A stretch of 64,000 nucleotides of DNA from Arcobacter sp. CECT 8986 (GCF_004116725.1 NZ_PDKG01000001.1:62001-126000); one strand, 5' to 3'; counted from the first letter of the stretch, positions 8,547 to 17,704 are shown. Notes: a model not told the origin generated them from the letters alone. Translations and numbers: made by a program.

Positions 8547-9815
8547 ATGAACGCATTTATTGTATCTGCAATTGCATCCAATCAAGGTAAAACTGTTTTA
8601 ACAACTGCTCTACTGCACTATTTTAAAAAAAGTGTTAGACCTTTTAAAGCTGGACCTGATTATATTGACCCACAATTTCATAAAATCATTTGTAACACTG
8701 AATCTATAAATCTTGATACATTTATTATGAATAAAGAACAAGTAAAATGGATTTTTAATAATTATAGTGATAAACAAACTTCAATAGTTGAAGGGGTAAT
8801 GGGTTTTTATGATGGAATGGATAAAGGATGTTCAGCTTATGATATTGGGAAACTTTTAAAAATACCTACAATTTTACTACTTGATGCAAGTGGTTCTTAC
8901 ATTACAATTAGTGCTGTTTTAAAAGGTTTAAAAACTTATAAAAGTGATAATACAATAAAAGCAATTGTATTAAATAATGTTTCTTCAACAATGCACTTTG
9001 AACTAATAAAAAAACAAATTTTAAATGATTTTGATGATATAGAAGTTCTAGGTTGGATAAAAAAAGGTTTAGAAACATTAAGTAATACTCACTTAGGATT
9101 AGATTTAAAAAATGCACAAAAACAGACTTTAGAAAATATCTCAAATGAAGTCTTACAAAACATTGATATAGAAAAATTAAAAAATATAACTTCTTATAAT
9201 AAGGAAGAAAATAATAATTATCCATTTGATAAAATCACAAAAATAAATAAAAAAGCATCTATTGTTAAAGATGATAATTTTTCATTTTTGTACTATGATA
9301 ACTTAAAAGTTTTAGAAGAGTTATTTGAAGAAGTGGAAATTATTAACCCTATTAAAGATGAACAAATAAGTAAAAATTCTGATTTTGTATATATTTTAGG
9401 TGGTTATATAGAAACAGATAAAGCATATAAAAAAATAAAAAATTCGAATAAATTTAAAGAGTCTTTATTAGAACATGTTAAACAAAAAAGGTACGTTTAT
9501 GGTGAATGTGCTGGTTTACTATTTTTATCAAATAGTGTGGATGATAAAAAAATGATGGGTATTTTAAATGCAGATTTCACACTTACAAACAAAAGAGTTA
9601 GACTTGGATATTATTATTGTACCAATGGAATAAAAGGTCATGCTTTTCATTATACAAAACCACTTAATACAGAAAATGCAATTGACATTTTAAGTAAAAA
9701 AGAGAATTCAAAAGGAGAATTAGCAGCTTGGAAAAATGAGAATGTTTATGGGACATATTTACATACAATGTTTAGAAATAATTTAAAAATATTAAAGGAT
9801 TACTTTGGAATTTAA
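8547..9815 (+). CDS. cbiA: Cobyrinate a,c-diamide synthase (CbiA/CobB)
   Basis: ATP- and glutamine-dependent amidation of the a and c side chains of (cobalt) cobyrinate. The N-terminal P-loop/DTBS-like domain shows SNQGKTVLTTAL and FKAGPDYIDPQFH; EGVMGFYDGM is typical of the family. The C-terminal class-I glutamine amidotransferase domain carries the catalytic Cys in YGECAGLLFL. Length 422 is slightly short of the usual 450. AGAGGTGAG just before ATG is a strong ribosome-binding site. First gene of the rightward operon. Confidence 0.94.
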   Translation: MNAFIVSAIASNQGKTVLTTALLHYFKKSVRPFKAGPDYIDPQFHKIICNTESINLDTFIMNKEQVKWIFNNYSDKQTSIVEGVMGFYDGMDKGCSAYDIGKLLKIPTILLLDASGSYITISAVLKGLKTYKSDNTIKAIVLNNVSSTMHFELIKKQILNDFDDIEVLGWIKKGLETLSNTHLGLDLKNAQKQTLENISNEVLQNIDIEKLKNITSYNKEENNNYPFDKITKINKKASIVKDDNFSFLYYDNLKVLEELFEEVEIINPIKDEQISKNSDFVYILGGYIETDKAYKKIKNSNKFKESLLEHVKQKRYVYGECAGLLFLSNSVDDKKMMGILNADFTLTNKRVRLGYYYCTNGIKGHAFHYTKPLNTENAIDILSKKENSKGELAAWKNENVYGTYLHTMFRNNLKILKDYFGI

Positions 9816-10515
9816 AATAGAACAACCACCAATAAATATAGGCGCAGATATTTCAGTTCGTTCATTTGAGATGATAAATGAAGAGTTAAAAGAGTATGAG
9901 AAGATAAATGAATTTGATGAAGAACAAAAAGAGGTAATAAGTAGACTTATTCATACAACAACTTGTTTTGATGAAGTTTTAAATAATATTTACTTTTCAA
10001 AAGATGCAATCACAAAAGTTCAAAACCTTTTATTAAATAAAGCAAAAATCATAGTTGATGTAAATATGATTAAAGTTGGACTTAGTGATTTTTATTTAAA
10101 AAAATATGAAAATGAAGTTATTTGTTATATTAATGAGCCTTTTACTTATGAAATGGCAGAAAAAAACAAAACAACTAGAAGTTATGCAGCAGTAGTTGAA
10201 GCAATCAAAAGACATAAAGATGAGCCACTTGTGTTAGCTTGTGGAAATGCTCCAACTTTTATATATGCAGCAATAAATACTTTAATTGAACAAAAAGTTG
10301 ATTTAAATAATGTTGCTTTACTACTATTTCCAGTTGGATTTGTTAATGTAGTTGAGTCAAAAGCTTATGGAAGAAAGTTTTGTGATACATTTGATGTTGC
10401 AGGAATTATTATGGAAGGTAGATTTGGAAGCTCAACTATGACAGTTGCTACACTACATGCAATATATAAACTAATAAAAGATTATGACAAGGATGAAAAA
10501 TATAATGGAAAATAA
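9805..10515 (+). CDS. cbiC: Precorrin-8X methylmutase (CbiC/CobH)
   Basis: Moves the C11 methyl to C12 to form (cobalt-)hydrogenobyrinate. His50 in RLIHTTTCFD is the conserved catalytic histidine, and ACGNAPTFIYAAINTL and LFPVGFVNVVESK are family hallmarks. The start appears to be TTG at 9805, overlapping cbiA by 11 bases, with AAGGA five bases upstream; no suitable ATG exists before the conserved region. About 235 residues is longer than many CbiC proteins because of an N-terminal extension. Confidence 0.93.
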   Translation: MEFKIEQPPINIGADISVRSFEMINEELKEYEKINEFDEEQKEVISRLIHTTTCFDEVLNNIYFSKDAITKVQNLLLNKAKIIVDVNMIKVGLSDFYLKKYENEVICYINEPFTYEMAEKNKTTRSYAAVVEAIKRHKDEPLVLACGNAPTFIYAAINTLIEQKVDLNNVALLLFPVGFVNVVESKAYGRKFCDTFDVAGIIMEGRFGSSTMTVATLHAIYKLIKDYDKDEKYNGK

Positions 10516-10972
10516 GGATGGAAAGCTATATAACACTATGGGAAGTGTTGTAGCTGAAGGGTTTACTTGTAAACCAAAACATTTTGATGCAAATAAACCA
10601 ATAATGCACTTAAAAACACAACTTTTTGTATGTACTGATGAAAGATGTGGAAAAGCACACAAAGACAAAGATATTGCTGCAACTTTAAGAGAAGCAATAA
10701 AAGAAGTTAATCTATCTAAAGGTGAAGATAGAATTAAAGTAGTAAGAACAGGATGTTTTGGTGCATGTAGATTTAGAAGTGTTGCAAATATCTATGAAAA
10801 TACAAAAGTAAATGGAAACTCAGGAAATAATGGAGTTTGGCTTAAAAATGTGCATAGATATGATAAAGACAAATGGAAAAGATTGTTTATTGCATTAAAA
10901 GATAATGTAAGTATTGACTCTTTAGATGAGTTTGAACAAGTACCAATGAGTGACCCAAGTTTTTATAAATAA
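10505..10972 (+). CDS. Thioredoxin-like [2Fe-2S] ferredoxin in the cbi operon
   Basis: A small iron-sulfur protein with the thioredoxin-like ferredoxin pattern: FVCTDERCGKA followed about 40 residues later by TGCFGACRF, giving four candidate cluster ligands. It sits between cbiC and cbiD, overlapping cbiC, with ATG at 10505 chosen because AAGGA lies 11 bases upstream; earlier in-frame ATGs at 10484 and 10493 have none. Its stop overlaps the cbiD start (TAATG). The context implies redox service to corrin synthesis or cobalt handling. Bacillus-type cbi operons also contain a thioredoxin/ferredoxin-like member (CbiW), but equivalence is not shown. Confidence 0.85.
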   Translation: MENKDGKLYNTMGSVVAEGFTCKPKHFDANKPIMHLKTQLFVCTDERCGKAHKDKDIAATLREAIKEVNLSKGEDRIKVVRTGCFGACRFRSVANIYENTKVNGNSGNNGVWLKNVHRYDKDKWKRLFIALKDNVSIDSLDEFEQVPMSDPSFYK

Positions 10973-11994
10973 TGGAAAAAAAAGAGTTAAGAAAAGGCTA
11001 TACAACAGGTACACATACTGTTGCATCTTTTAGAAGTTGTTTAGATACGCTTTTAGTTACAAATGAAGCATCTATTACAAAAACAAATAAAATAGATAAT
11101 GATGACTTGGATGTTACAAAAGGTTGTGAGATAGTTGTAAGCTTAGACTTTTCAAGTAAAGATTTCTTGCTAAACCCTACTTTTCAAAAAGCACACTATT
11201 TTGAAAGTGGAACAAACAGTTTAGAAATATTTGCAGGTTTGGGAGTTGGAGTTGTAACTAAAAAAGGACTAAAAATCCAACCACCCTACCCAGCAATTAA
11301 TCCTGCACCATTAAATGCAATAAAAGAGTATTTTGAGATAAAGACAAAAGATATGAATAATTTGCATTTAAAATGTTGTGTAAGTGTTACAAATGGTCAA
11401 GAAATAGCAAAACAAACAGCAAATTCAAAAGTTGGTGTTTTAGAAGGTATTTCAATACTTGGAACAACAGGAATTGTAAAACCTGTATCTAGTTCTGCTT
11501 ATATTGATTCTGTAAAAATTGAAATAGAGTTTGCAATACAAAATGGATATAATCCAATCTATTTCACACTTGGAAATTCAGCATTTAAAGTAGCTTGCGA
11601 AAAATCAGATGAAGAAGGAATTGTTGAAATTGGAAACTTTGTCTATGATTCTATAAACTTAGCTACTAATTTAAAAGCTAAAGAGGTTATTTTCTTATGT
11701 GGTATTGGAAAAATGACAAAAGTTTATCAAGGATTTAAAAATACTCATAATAGATTTGGAGTAATTGATTTTACTCAACTTCAATTAGATATAAAAAACA
11801 ATTTAGATTATGAGGTTGATATAGAAACAACTCTTACTGTAAAAGGTATCTCTCAAGAGCTTGAAAAAGTTGGATTACTAGATGCTTTTTATGAGATGAT
11901 AACAAAAAGAGCAAATGAACAAATAAAAAAATGGTTTAAAGATTCAAATGTAAAAGCCATAATATTAGAGCAAAAAGAGGTTTTAGGATGGTAA
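10972..11994 (+). CDS. cbiD: Cobalt-precorrin-5B C1-methyltransferase CbiD
   Basis: SAM-dependent methylation at C1, specific to the anaerobic cobalamin route. The N-terminal family motif reads LRKGYTTGTHTVASF, where most CbiD proteins have Cys in place of the His after GYTTGT. Further landmarks are GVGVVTKKGL, ILGTTGIVKPVS and VIFLCGIGKMTKVYQG. Length 340 is normal. Translation is coupled to the ferredoxin gene by a TAATG overlap. An N-terminal insertion of about 35 residues (TNKIDNDDLDV region) is larger than usual. Confidence 0.93.
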   Translation: MEKKELRKGYTTGTHTVASFRSCLDTLLVTNEASITKTNKIDNDDLDVTKGCEIVVSLDFSSKDFLLNPTFQKAHYFESGTNSLEIFAGLGVGVVTKKGLKIQPPYPAINPAPLNAIKEYFEIKTKDMNNLHLKCCVSVTNGQEIAKQTANSKVGVLEGISILGTTGIVKPVSSSAYIDSVKIEIEFAIQNGYNPIYFTLGNSAFKVACEKSDEEGIVEIGNFVYDSINLATNLKAKEVIFLCGIGKMTKVYQGFKNTHNRFGVIDFTQLQLDIKNNLDYEVDIETTLTVKGISQELEKVGLLDAFYEMITKRANEQIKKWFKDSNVKAIILEQKEVLGW

Positions 11995-13160
11995 CAATAG
12001 CAGGAAATGGAATGGGAGATTATGATTTTTCAAATTTAAACTTTGATATTTCAAAATTTGACAAAATTATTTGTGACCCAAATTTCAAAGAAGAAGCAAA
12101 AAATATATTAAAATTAAAATATAAAGATGCAAAACAGTATTTATTAGATAATTATGACAAAGAAGAGATTTTATATGTAGTTACTGGTTCACCGCTGTTT
12201 TTTAGTGCAGGAACGATAATTGCTAAAAGTTTACCAACAAATAGCGTAAAACTGATAAATAATAGCTCTTCAAAAACATATCTTTTAGAGAAGTTATTTA
12301 TTAGTGAACTTGATGTAGATACTATCTCTTTACATGGAAGAGATAATTTTGATTTACAAAATTTTTTACAAAACAAATATACTTTTGTAGTTTGTGATAA
12401 AAATACAATTTCAAGACTGAAAATAGCACTTTCTTATTTTGAAGCTAATAGCATCAAAACTACTATTGGATATAAATTAGGATTTGAAGATGAAGAGATT
12501 AAAGAGATTGATTTAATTAATTTTGATGAAAATTCAATAGATTTAAATGCACCATTTGTACTTTTGATAAAAAAAGAGTTTGAACAAACAAATATAATCA
12601 GTGAAGATGTAGAGTTTGAAACTGAAAGAGGAATGATTACTAAAAAGTATAAAAGACAACTAACTTTACAAAATCTTGATTTAGAACCAAACCAATTATT
12701 GTGGGATATTGGTGCAGGAAGTGGAAGTTGTGCTATTGAAGCTTTTAAAAGATATAAAGTAAAAACTACACTATTTGAAAAGAATGAAACAAGAGTTGAG
12801 TTTATAAAACAAAACTTGAAAAATCACTATGTAGCAGAAACTAAACTTTTTATAGGTGAAGCACAAGAGTATTTTAATACTTTAGAAGAAGTACCTCAAA
12901 GAATATTTGTAGGTGGAGGTGGAGTTGAAGTTATAAAACAACTTCCAAAATTGTATGAAATACTAGATAATAAAGGAATAATGCTTATAAATGCAATTAC
13001 ATTAAAACACCTAAACCTAATGCTTACAGTATTAAATGAAGCAAAAATCGAGTATGAAATACACTCAATTTCACTTACGACATACAAGGGTAAACTAGAT
13101 TTAGTAGAGCCTGAGAGACAACTATTTCAAATAAAAATAAATAAAAATGAGGAAGAATAA
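11988..13160 (+). CDS. cbiET: Bifunctional cobalt-precorrin-7 methyltransferase/decarboxylase CbiET
   Basis: Fused CbiE (C5 methylation) and CbiT (C15 methylation with decarboxylation). Residues 1-195 form the tetrapyrrole methylase domain (IAGNGMGDYDF, VVTGSPLFFSAGTI). Residues about 205-390 form a class-I SAM methyltransferase with RGMITKKYKRQLTL, LLWDIGAGSGSCAIEAF and IFVGGGGVEV. The fusion corresponds to CobL of aerobic organisms. The start overlaps cbiD by seven bases; a GAGG sits seven bases before the ATG. Confidence 0.93.
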   Translation: MVTIAGNGMGDYDFSNLNFDISKFDKIICDPNFKEEAKNILKLKYKDAKQYLLDNYDKEEILYVVTGSPLFFSAGTIIAKSLPTNSVKLINNSSSKTYLLEKLFISELDVDTISLHGRDNFDLQNFLQNKYTFVVCDKNTISRLKIALSYFEANSIKTTIGYKLGFEDEEIKEIDLINFDENSIDLNAPFVLLIKKEFEQTNIISEDVEFETERGMITKKYKRQLTLQNLDLEPNQLLWDIGAGSGSCAIEAFKRYKVKTTLFEKNETRVEFIKQNLKNHYVAETKLFIGEAQEYFNTLEEVPQRIFVGGGGVEVIKQLPKLYEILDNKGIMLINAITLKHLNLMLTVLNEAKIEYEIHSISLTTYKGKLDLVEPERQLFQIKINKNEEE

Positions 13161-13161
13161 T

Positions 13162-13902
13162 ATGGTATATTTTATAGGTGCGGGTCCTGGCGACCCTGAT
13201 TTAGTAACTGTAAAAGCTCAAAAAATACTTCAAAAAGCTGATGCAGTTTTATATACTGGCTCACTAGTTCCAAAAGAAGTTCTTTCTTGGTGTAAAGAAG
13301 ATGCAATTATAAAAGACTCTCAAGGAATGAAATACCCAGAGATTTTCGCTTTTTTAAAAGAGTACAAAGACAAAATAGTAGCAAGAGTTCATACAGGTGA
13401 TCCATCTATTTACTCAACTATTGCAAAACAAATACAATTTTTACAAGAAAAAAGTATATCTTATGAAGTAATTCCAGGAATAACAGCAGCATTTGGAGCA
13501 GCAGCTAGCTTAGGAATTGAGTATACAATTCCAGGTGTTTCTCAAACTATGATTCTAACAAGAATTGAGGGTAAAACTCCAAACCCAGAAAAGTTAGAAA
13601 ATATTCTTGCTTGTAAAAACTCATCATTGGTATTTTATCTATCAATTTTACTTCTTAAAAAATTAAAGAAAAAAGCTCTTGAACTTGGATATTCACCAGA
13701 TACTCCATGTTGGGTAGTTGAAAAAGCTACATGGGAAGAAGAAGTTATTTATAAAGGAACTATTTCAAATATAGAAGAACAAGTTTCTCATATTAGAGGT
13801 GTTGCACTTATTTTATTAGGTGATTTTTTACATCAAGAAGAGACGCAAGAGTCACATTTATATGTAAAACCTCTACAAAAAGAGTTAAAGGTGAATAAAT
13901 GA
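13162..13902 (+). CDS. cbiF: Cobalt-precorrin-4 C11-methyltransferase CbiF
   Basis: Tetrapyrrole methylase acting at C11. The start at 13162 gives the expected MVYFIGAGPGDPDLVTVKAQK N-terminus and has GAGGAAG as ribosome-binding site; an upstream ATG at 13147 would add five residues inside cbiET. Other landmarks are ARVHTGDPSIYST (the GDPS motif), YEVIPGITAAFGAAASLGIEYTIP and WVVEKATWEEEVIYKGT. All are typical of CbiF/CobM. It overlaps cbiG by four bases (ATGA). Confidence 0.94.
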   Translation: MVYFIGAGPGDPDLVTVKAQKILQKADAVLYTGSLVPKEVLSWCKEDAIIKDSQGMKYPEIFAFLKEYKDKIVARVHTGDPSIYSTIAKQIQFLQEKSISYEVIPGITAAFGAAASLGIEYTIPGVSQTMILTRIEGKTPNPEKLENILACKNSSLVFYLSILLLKKLKKKALELGYSPDTPCWVVEKATWEEEVIYKGTISNIEEQVSHIRGVALILLGDFLHQEETQESHLYVKPLQKELKVNK

Positions 13903-14915
13903 GTAAATTAAATATAGCAGTTGTATCTATAAACCAACCAAGTTTAAATAGTGCTTGTAAGTTATTGACTTATTTAGATGATTTTAATGTAGATGTTTAT
14001 GGAAAAAAAGATTTAGAACATAATCTTGAAAATCTAATAACTTATGAAAAAATTGATACTGTTTTAAAAGATGGTTGGAAAAAGTATGATGCAATTATTT
14101 GTATTTTAGCTATGGGAATTGTTGTGAGAAAAATTGCCCCACTTTTAGAGAGTAAAGCAACAGACCCAGCAATTATAGTTATGAGTATGGATTTAAGTAA
14201 GATTATACCTCTTTTAAGTGGTCATATTGGTGGAGCAAATGAACTAAGTGATTTAATCTCTTCAAGAATTGAAGGATGTATAAACTTTGTATCTACTGCA
14301 ACTGACCAAACAAAAACATTTGCATTTGATATGTTTGCAAAGAAGAATAATCTTGAAATAGAAAACTTAAAATGCTTAGCAAAAATCTCTAATTCTTTAT
14401 TAAACAATAAAGAGGTTGAAGTAAAAACATATGAAAGTATTTTTGAAAAAATATCTCCTAAAAAGAATCTAAAATTAGTAACAGAACAAACAAGCGAGTT
14501 ATGTGTAAATATAACTCCATTTTCTGATGATAACTTAACTTTAAAACCAAAAGTATTTTTAGGAATTGGTTGTAATAGAGATACAAGTTTTGAAGATATA
14601 GAAAAAGCATTTTTTTGGTTTTTAGATAAATATAATCTAAAAAAAGAACAAATAGAAAATATAGCTTCATTTGAAGCAAAAGCTGATGAGAAAGGTCTTT
14701 TAGAGTTTGCTTCTAAATATAACTTTGATATCAAGTTTTATAAAGAAGATGAGATAAACTCACTTCAAGGAGAGTTTAGCCCTTCTCAAGCAACTAAGTT
14801 TTTTAATCTAAAAGGTGTTGCAGAACCATCTGCAATTTTATGTTCAAAATATAAAGAATTAATAATTAAAAAAGAAGTATTTGATAAAAAAATAACAATA
14901 GCGGGAGCAATATAA
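13899..14915 (+). CDS. cbiG: Cobalt-precorrin-5A hydrolase CbiG
   Basis: Opens the delta-lactone of cobalt-precorrin-5A with loss of acetaldehyde, the ring-contraction step of the anaerobic route. The N-terminal CbiG domain carries ILAMGIVVRKIAPLLESKATDPA and LLSGHIGGANELSDLIS; the C-terminal domain carries FLGIGCNRDTSFEDIEKAF and the ending AEPSAIL...KKITIAGAI. Length 338 is normal. AAGGTG five bases before the ATG serves initiation. Its presence with CbiD and CbiK confirms the oxygen-independent pathway. Confidence 0.94.
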   Translation: MSKLNIAVVSINQPSLNSACKLLTYLDDFNVDVYGKKDLEHNLENLITYEKIDTVLKDGWKKYDAIICILAMGIVVRKIAPLLESKATDPAIIVMSMDLSKIIPLLSGHIGGANELSDLISSRIEGCINFVSTATDQTKTFAFDMFAKKNNLEIENLKCLAKISNSLLNNKEVEVKTYESIFEKISPKKNLKLVTEQTSELCVNITPFSDDNLTLKPKVFLGIGCNRDTSFEDIEKAFFWFLDKYNLKKEQIENIASFEAKADEKGLLEFASKYNFDIKFYKEDEINSLQGEFSPSQATKFFNLKGVAEPSAILCSKYKELIIKKEVFDKKITIAGAI

Positions 14916-14916
14916 T

Positions 14917-15702
14917 ATGGCAAAGAGATTATTTATAGTAAGTTCAGGAGCTGGTGGAACTTCATATATTACACCAGAAGCAAAAAAAGCACTTGAAGAG
15001 TGTGAAGTAGTAGTTTCATATAGTAAATATGCAAGAGAATTAAAAGAGCTAATTGAAGGCAAAGAGTTATTTACATCTGGAATGACACATGAAATAGAAA
15101 GATGTAATCAAGCAATTGAGTATGCAAAACAAGGTAAAACTACTTGTATAGTATCAAATGGTGATGCAAATGTATATGGAATGGCGACACTTATAGTTGA
15201 AATTATGGATGAAAAAAATCTATGGGATGAGGTAGAGCTTATTTCTCTTCCTGGTGTTACTTCATTTTTAGCAGCAGCAAGTAAAGCTGGAGCTCCTGTA
15301 TCTCAAGATTTTTCTATTATTTCATTATCAGATAGATTAACAGATATAAACTTAATTGATAAAAGAGTTAAAGCAGCTCTTGATTGTGATTTTGTATTAG
15401 GAATTTACAATCCAAAATCTAAAAAGAGAATCAAACCTTACCAAAACTTTTTAAAAGCATTAGAAGATGGATATCAAAATAGAATTGCTATTATTGCTTC
15501 AAATGTAGGAAGAGTTGAAAAAGAACAAATCACAATAACAACAGCACAAGATTTAATAGACCAAGATATTGAACATCCAGCTGTTTCTATGTCTACATTA
15601 ATTATAATTTGTAATTCAAACTCAAAATTAACAAAAAATGGAAAAGTTTTAACACCAAGAGGATATTTAAATAAATATGAACTTGATGGTGAACTAAAAT
15701 AA
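14917..15702 (+). CDS. cbiH: Cobalt-precorrin-3B C17-methyltransferase CbiH
   Basis: Methylates C17 and promotes ring contraction. The first motif is SSGAGGTSYITPEAKKAL, where the usual GPG is GAG. NGDANVYGMATLIVEIM, ISLPGVTSFLAAASKAGAPVSQDFSIISLSD read in pieces, and GIYNPKSKKRI are characteristic of CbiH/CobJ. At 261 residues it lacks the C-terminal iron-sulfur domain seen in Bacillus CbiH60, which is interesting because a separate ferredoxin is encoded in the same operon. GGAG lies upstream of the ATG. Confidence 0.93.
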   Translation: MAKRLFIVSSGAGGTSYITPEAKKALEECEVVVSYSKYARELKELIEGKELFTSGMTHEIERCNQAIEYAKQGKTTCIVSNGDANVYGMATLIVEIMDEKNLWDEVELISLPGVTSFLAAASKAGAPVSQDFSIISLSDRLTDINLIDKRVKAALDCDFVLGIYNPKSKKRIKPYQNFLKALEDGYQNRIAIIASNVGRVEKEQITITTAQDLIDQDIEHPAVSMSTLIIICNSNSKLTKNGKVLTPRGYLNKYELDGELK

Positions 15703-15712
15703 AAGGCAATAG

Positions 15713-16459
15713 ATGCAAATAGCAATTTTATCGGATATCAAATCAAATGTTTATGCTCTACAAGAAGTTATAAAAGATATAAAAAGTAGAAATATAGAAG
15801 TTGTTTTAAATCTTGGAGATATGTTTTATGGACCAATTGAACCAAGAGCAACATATGAGCTAATAAGAGAAAACAAATTCATAAACATTTGTGGAGATAA
15901 AGATAGAGAAATATTAGAAGCAAGTCTTGCACAACTTGAAGAAAATCCAATGTTAAGATATGTTTATGAAGATTTGAAAGAAGATGTTTTATATTGGATT
16001 CAAGATTTACAATTTGAAAAAATTATTGGCGGTATTTATTATATGATACATGGAACATATTTTGATGATAGCCAATATTTATTAGAAGATATTTCAAATG
16101 ATAATATTGTACCAAGAAGTGATGAAGAGATAATAAGACTAACTGATGATATAAAAGCTACTTTTATTTTATGCGGGAACTCTCACATTCCTAAAGTACA
16201 TAAACTAAATAATGGACAAATTGCAATAAACCCTGGTTCAGTTGGATTACAAGCATTTAAAAGTGATAAACCTTCTAATCATATTGTACAAAACAACACT
16301 CCTGATGCTGCATATACTATATTAACTGTCGATGATAATCAATATAGTGTAGAACAAGTAAGAGTTAAATATGATTTTGAAAAAGCAGCTTTAAAAGCTT
16401 TAGAAAATAAAAAAGAAGATTGGGCTTATGCTTTACGAACTGGAAAAGTTTTAAACTAA
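15713..16459 (+). CDS. Calcineurin-like phosphoesterase with altered metal ligands
   Basis: Metallophosphoesterase of the YfcE/DUF2-like class ending the cbi operon, ten bases after cbiH. The fold landmarks are present: LSDIKSN, LNLGDMFYGP, NICGDKDREI, YMIHGTYFD, LCGNSHIPKVH and INPGSVGLQ. Several usual metal ligands are changed: His10 of the D-x-H motif is Lys10, the Asn of GN(H/K)D is Asp62, and the first His of GHTH is Asn156, while Asp8, Asp36, His113 and His158 remain. Its place suggests a nucleotide-loop phosphatase (alpha-ribazole phosphate) or a non-catalytic role; both are inference. Confidence 0.8.
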   Translation: MQIAILSDIKSNVYALQEVIKDIKSRNIEVVLNLGDMFYGPIEPRATYELIRENKFINICGDKDREILEASLAQLEENPMLRYVYEDLKEDVLYWIQDLQFEKIIGGIYYMIHGTYFDDSQYLLEDISNDNIVPRSDEEIIRLTDDIKATFILCGNSHIPKVHKLNNGQIAINPGSVGLQAFKSDKPSNHIVQNNTPDAAYTILTVDDNQYSVEQVRVKYDFEKAALKALENKKEDWAYALRTGKVLN

Positions 16460-16487
16460 AGATAAAAGAGTATTTTCTTTTATCTTT
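16458..16487. terminator. Bidirectional terminator between cbi operon and metal operon
   Basis: A 12-bp perfect inverted repeat (arms 16458-16469 and 16476-16487, six-base loop) with A-run on one side and T-run on the other lies between convergent genes ending at 16459 and 16486, so it can stop transcription from both sides. Confidence 0.75.
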
Positions 16488-17196
16488 ATATATGACAACT
16501 CAAAATTGACATCGTTGGGTCATATAAATATCTATATCCTCTATAAGCTACATAAATACCAAAAGCTATAACAACTAATGAAGCTATTTTTATCATCACA
16601 TTTCTAAGAGAAGTTTGTTTAAAAATAGAGATAAAAAAACCTAAAGAAAACATCGCAGGAAGTGTACTTAATCCAAACAGAAGCATAACAAAACCACCCC
16701 AAAGTGCACTACCTGTACTTGCAGCAGTTATTGCAAAAACATATACAAAACCACAAGGTAAAAGACCATTTAACATCCCTAAAAGATAAAAACTTGTCAA
16801 AGAGTTTGAGCTTATTAAAGATCTAAATGTTTTTTGATAAATTGGTGATTTTGATACTGAGTGTTCTAAATTTGTTAAGAATTTTATTTTACCACTTAAA
16901 GATAGTCCAACTAAAACCATAAGTGTTCCAGTAACTAAAAGTAAAATACCACTTGTAGTTTTATCAAAAGTAACAACACCACCTACATATCCAAAAATAA
17001 ACCCTAAGATTACATAAGTTGTAATTCTTCCAAAAGAGTATAAAACATGAGACAATGCTTGTAGCTGTTTACTCCATCCACTTTTTACTTTTGTACTTGA
17101 ATATGCTACAACAATTCCTCCACACATTCCAATGCAATGCCCAAAAGAGCCTAAAAAAGCTATTGTAATAATAGATACTATACTTACTGTTTCCAT
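16486..17196 (-). CDS. Sulfite exporter TauE/SafE-like (DsbD_2-type) membrane protein
   Basis: Six-helix membrane protein of the group often found beside copper or cytochrome-oxidase maturation genes. Two Cys-bearing helices mark it: GSFGHCIGMCGGIVVAYSS near the N-terminus and GLLPCGFVYVFAIT in the second half, a DsbD-like arrangement suited to thiol or metal transfer across the membrane. It is the last gene of a leftward operon and starts two bases after the NosL-like gene. The annotation as a sulfite exporter is nominal; copper or thiol handling fits the context better. Confidence 0.87.
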   Translation of the reverse strand: METVSIVSIITIAFLGSFGHCIGMCGGIVVAYSSTKVKSGWSKQLQALSHVLYSFGRITTYVILGFIFGYVGGVVTFDKTTSGILLLVTGTLMVLVGLSLSGKIKFLTNLEHSVSKSPIYQKTFRSLISSNSLTSFYLLGMLNGLLPCGFVYVFAITAASTGSALWGGFVMLLFGLSTLPAMFSLGFFISIFKQTSLRNVMIKIASLVVIAFGIYVAYRGYRYLYDPTMSILSCHI

Positions 17197-17197
17197 A

Positions 17198-17704
17198 CTA
17201 TTTATTACCTAAAAGTTTTTGTTTTACATATGGATTAGTTAGGTTTTCACCTCTAATCATATGTAATATCACTTGATTGAAATCTATAAATCCATCTTGT
17301 TTATTTTCATATGCACCAAAACCATAATGCATAGGAGTATTTGCAACTCTTGTATACCAAGCTTTTCTACCATCTATGTATTTTTTTGTATCTGTTGCAT
17401 ATACCCAAATAACAGCTTCATCTTTGAACTTTATGTGTTCATACCATTTTGACATACATCCCATATCATCAAAAAACCAAGTTCTTCCATCAGGTGCTAC
17501 AACTTGAACAGAATTAATTTTAGACTCTATTGTCATTCCACATTGACTATCTTGAAAATGGTGTAACTCTATATCAACTGGTTTTTTATCATAATTTCCA
17601 GTATGAATAACAACCATCTTTTTTTGCTCACTCATTGAGATAAATACTACAACTACAATTGCAATAATAATAAATATACTCAAAAGGGGTATTAATTTTT
17701 TCAT
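17198..17704 (-). CDS. NosL-like membrane-anchored protein
   Basis: A 168-residue protein with an N-terminal hydrophobic anchor (about residues 4-23) and a NosL-like domain facing the periplasm. The signature residues are Cys55-Gly-Met57 in SQCGMTIESK and the following TWFFDDMGCMSKWYEH with Cys83-Met84, which match the Cu(I)-binding pattern of the NosL family. NosL is a copper chaperone for nitrous-oxide reductase, but no nosZ is in view, so the client is unknown. Start overlaps the upstream gene by one base (TAATG). Confidence 0.8.
   Translation of the reverse strand: MKKLIPLLSIFIIIAIVVVVFISMSEQKKMVVIHTGNYDKKPVDIELHHFQDSQCGMTIESKINSVQVVAPDGRTWFFDDMGCMSKWYEHIKFKDEAVIWVYATDTKKYIDGRKAWYTRVANTPMHYGFGAYENKQDGFIDFNQVILHMIRGENLTNPYVKQKLLGNK

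Noticed and set aside
8908-9225. 105-codon frame antisense to cbiA.
   Set aside because: Leu/Phe/Tyr-rich shadow of an A-rich coding strand.
14222-14734. 170-codon open frame antisense to cbiG.
   Set aside because: Shadow frame opposite a well-supported gene; no ribosome-binding site or protein motif.
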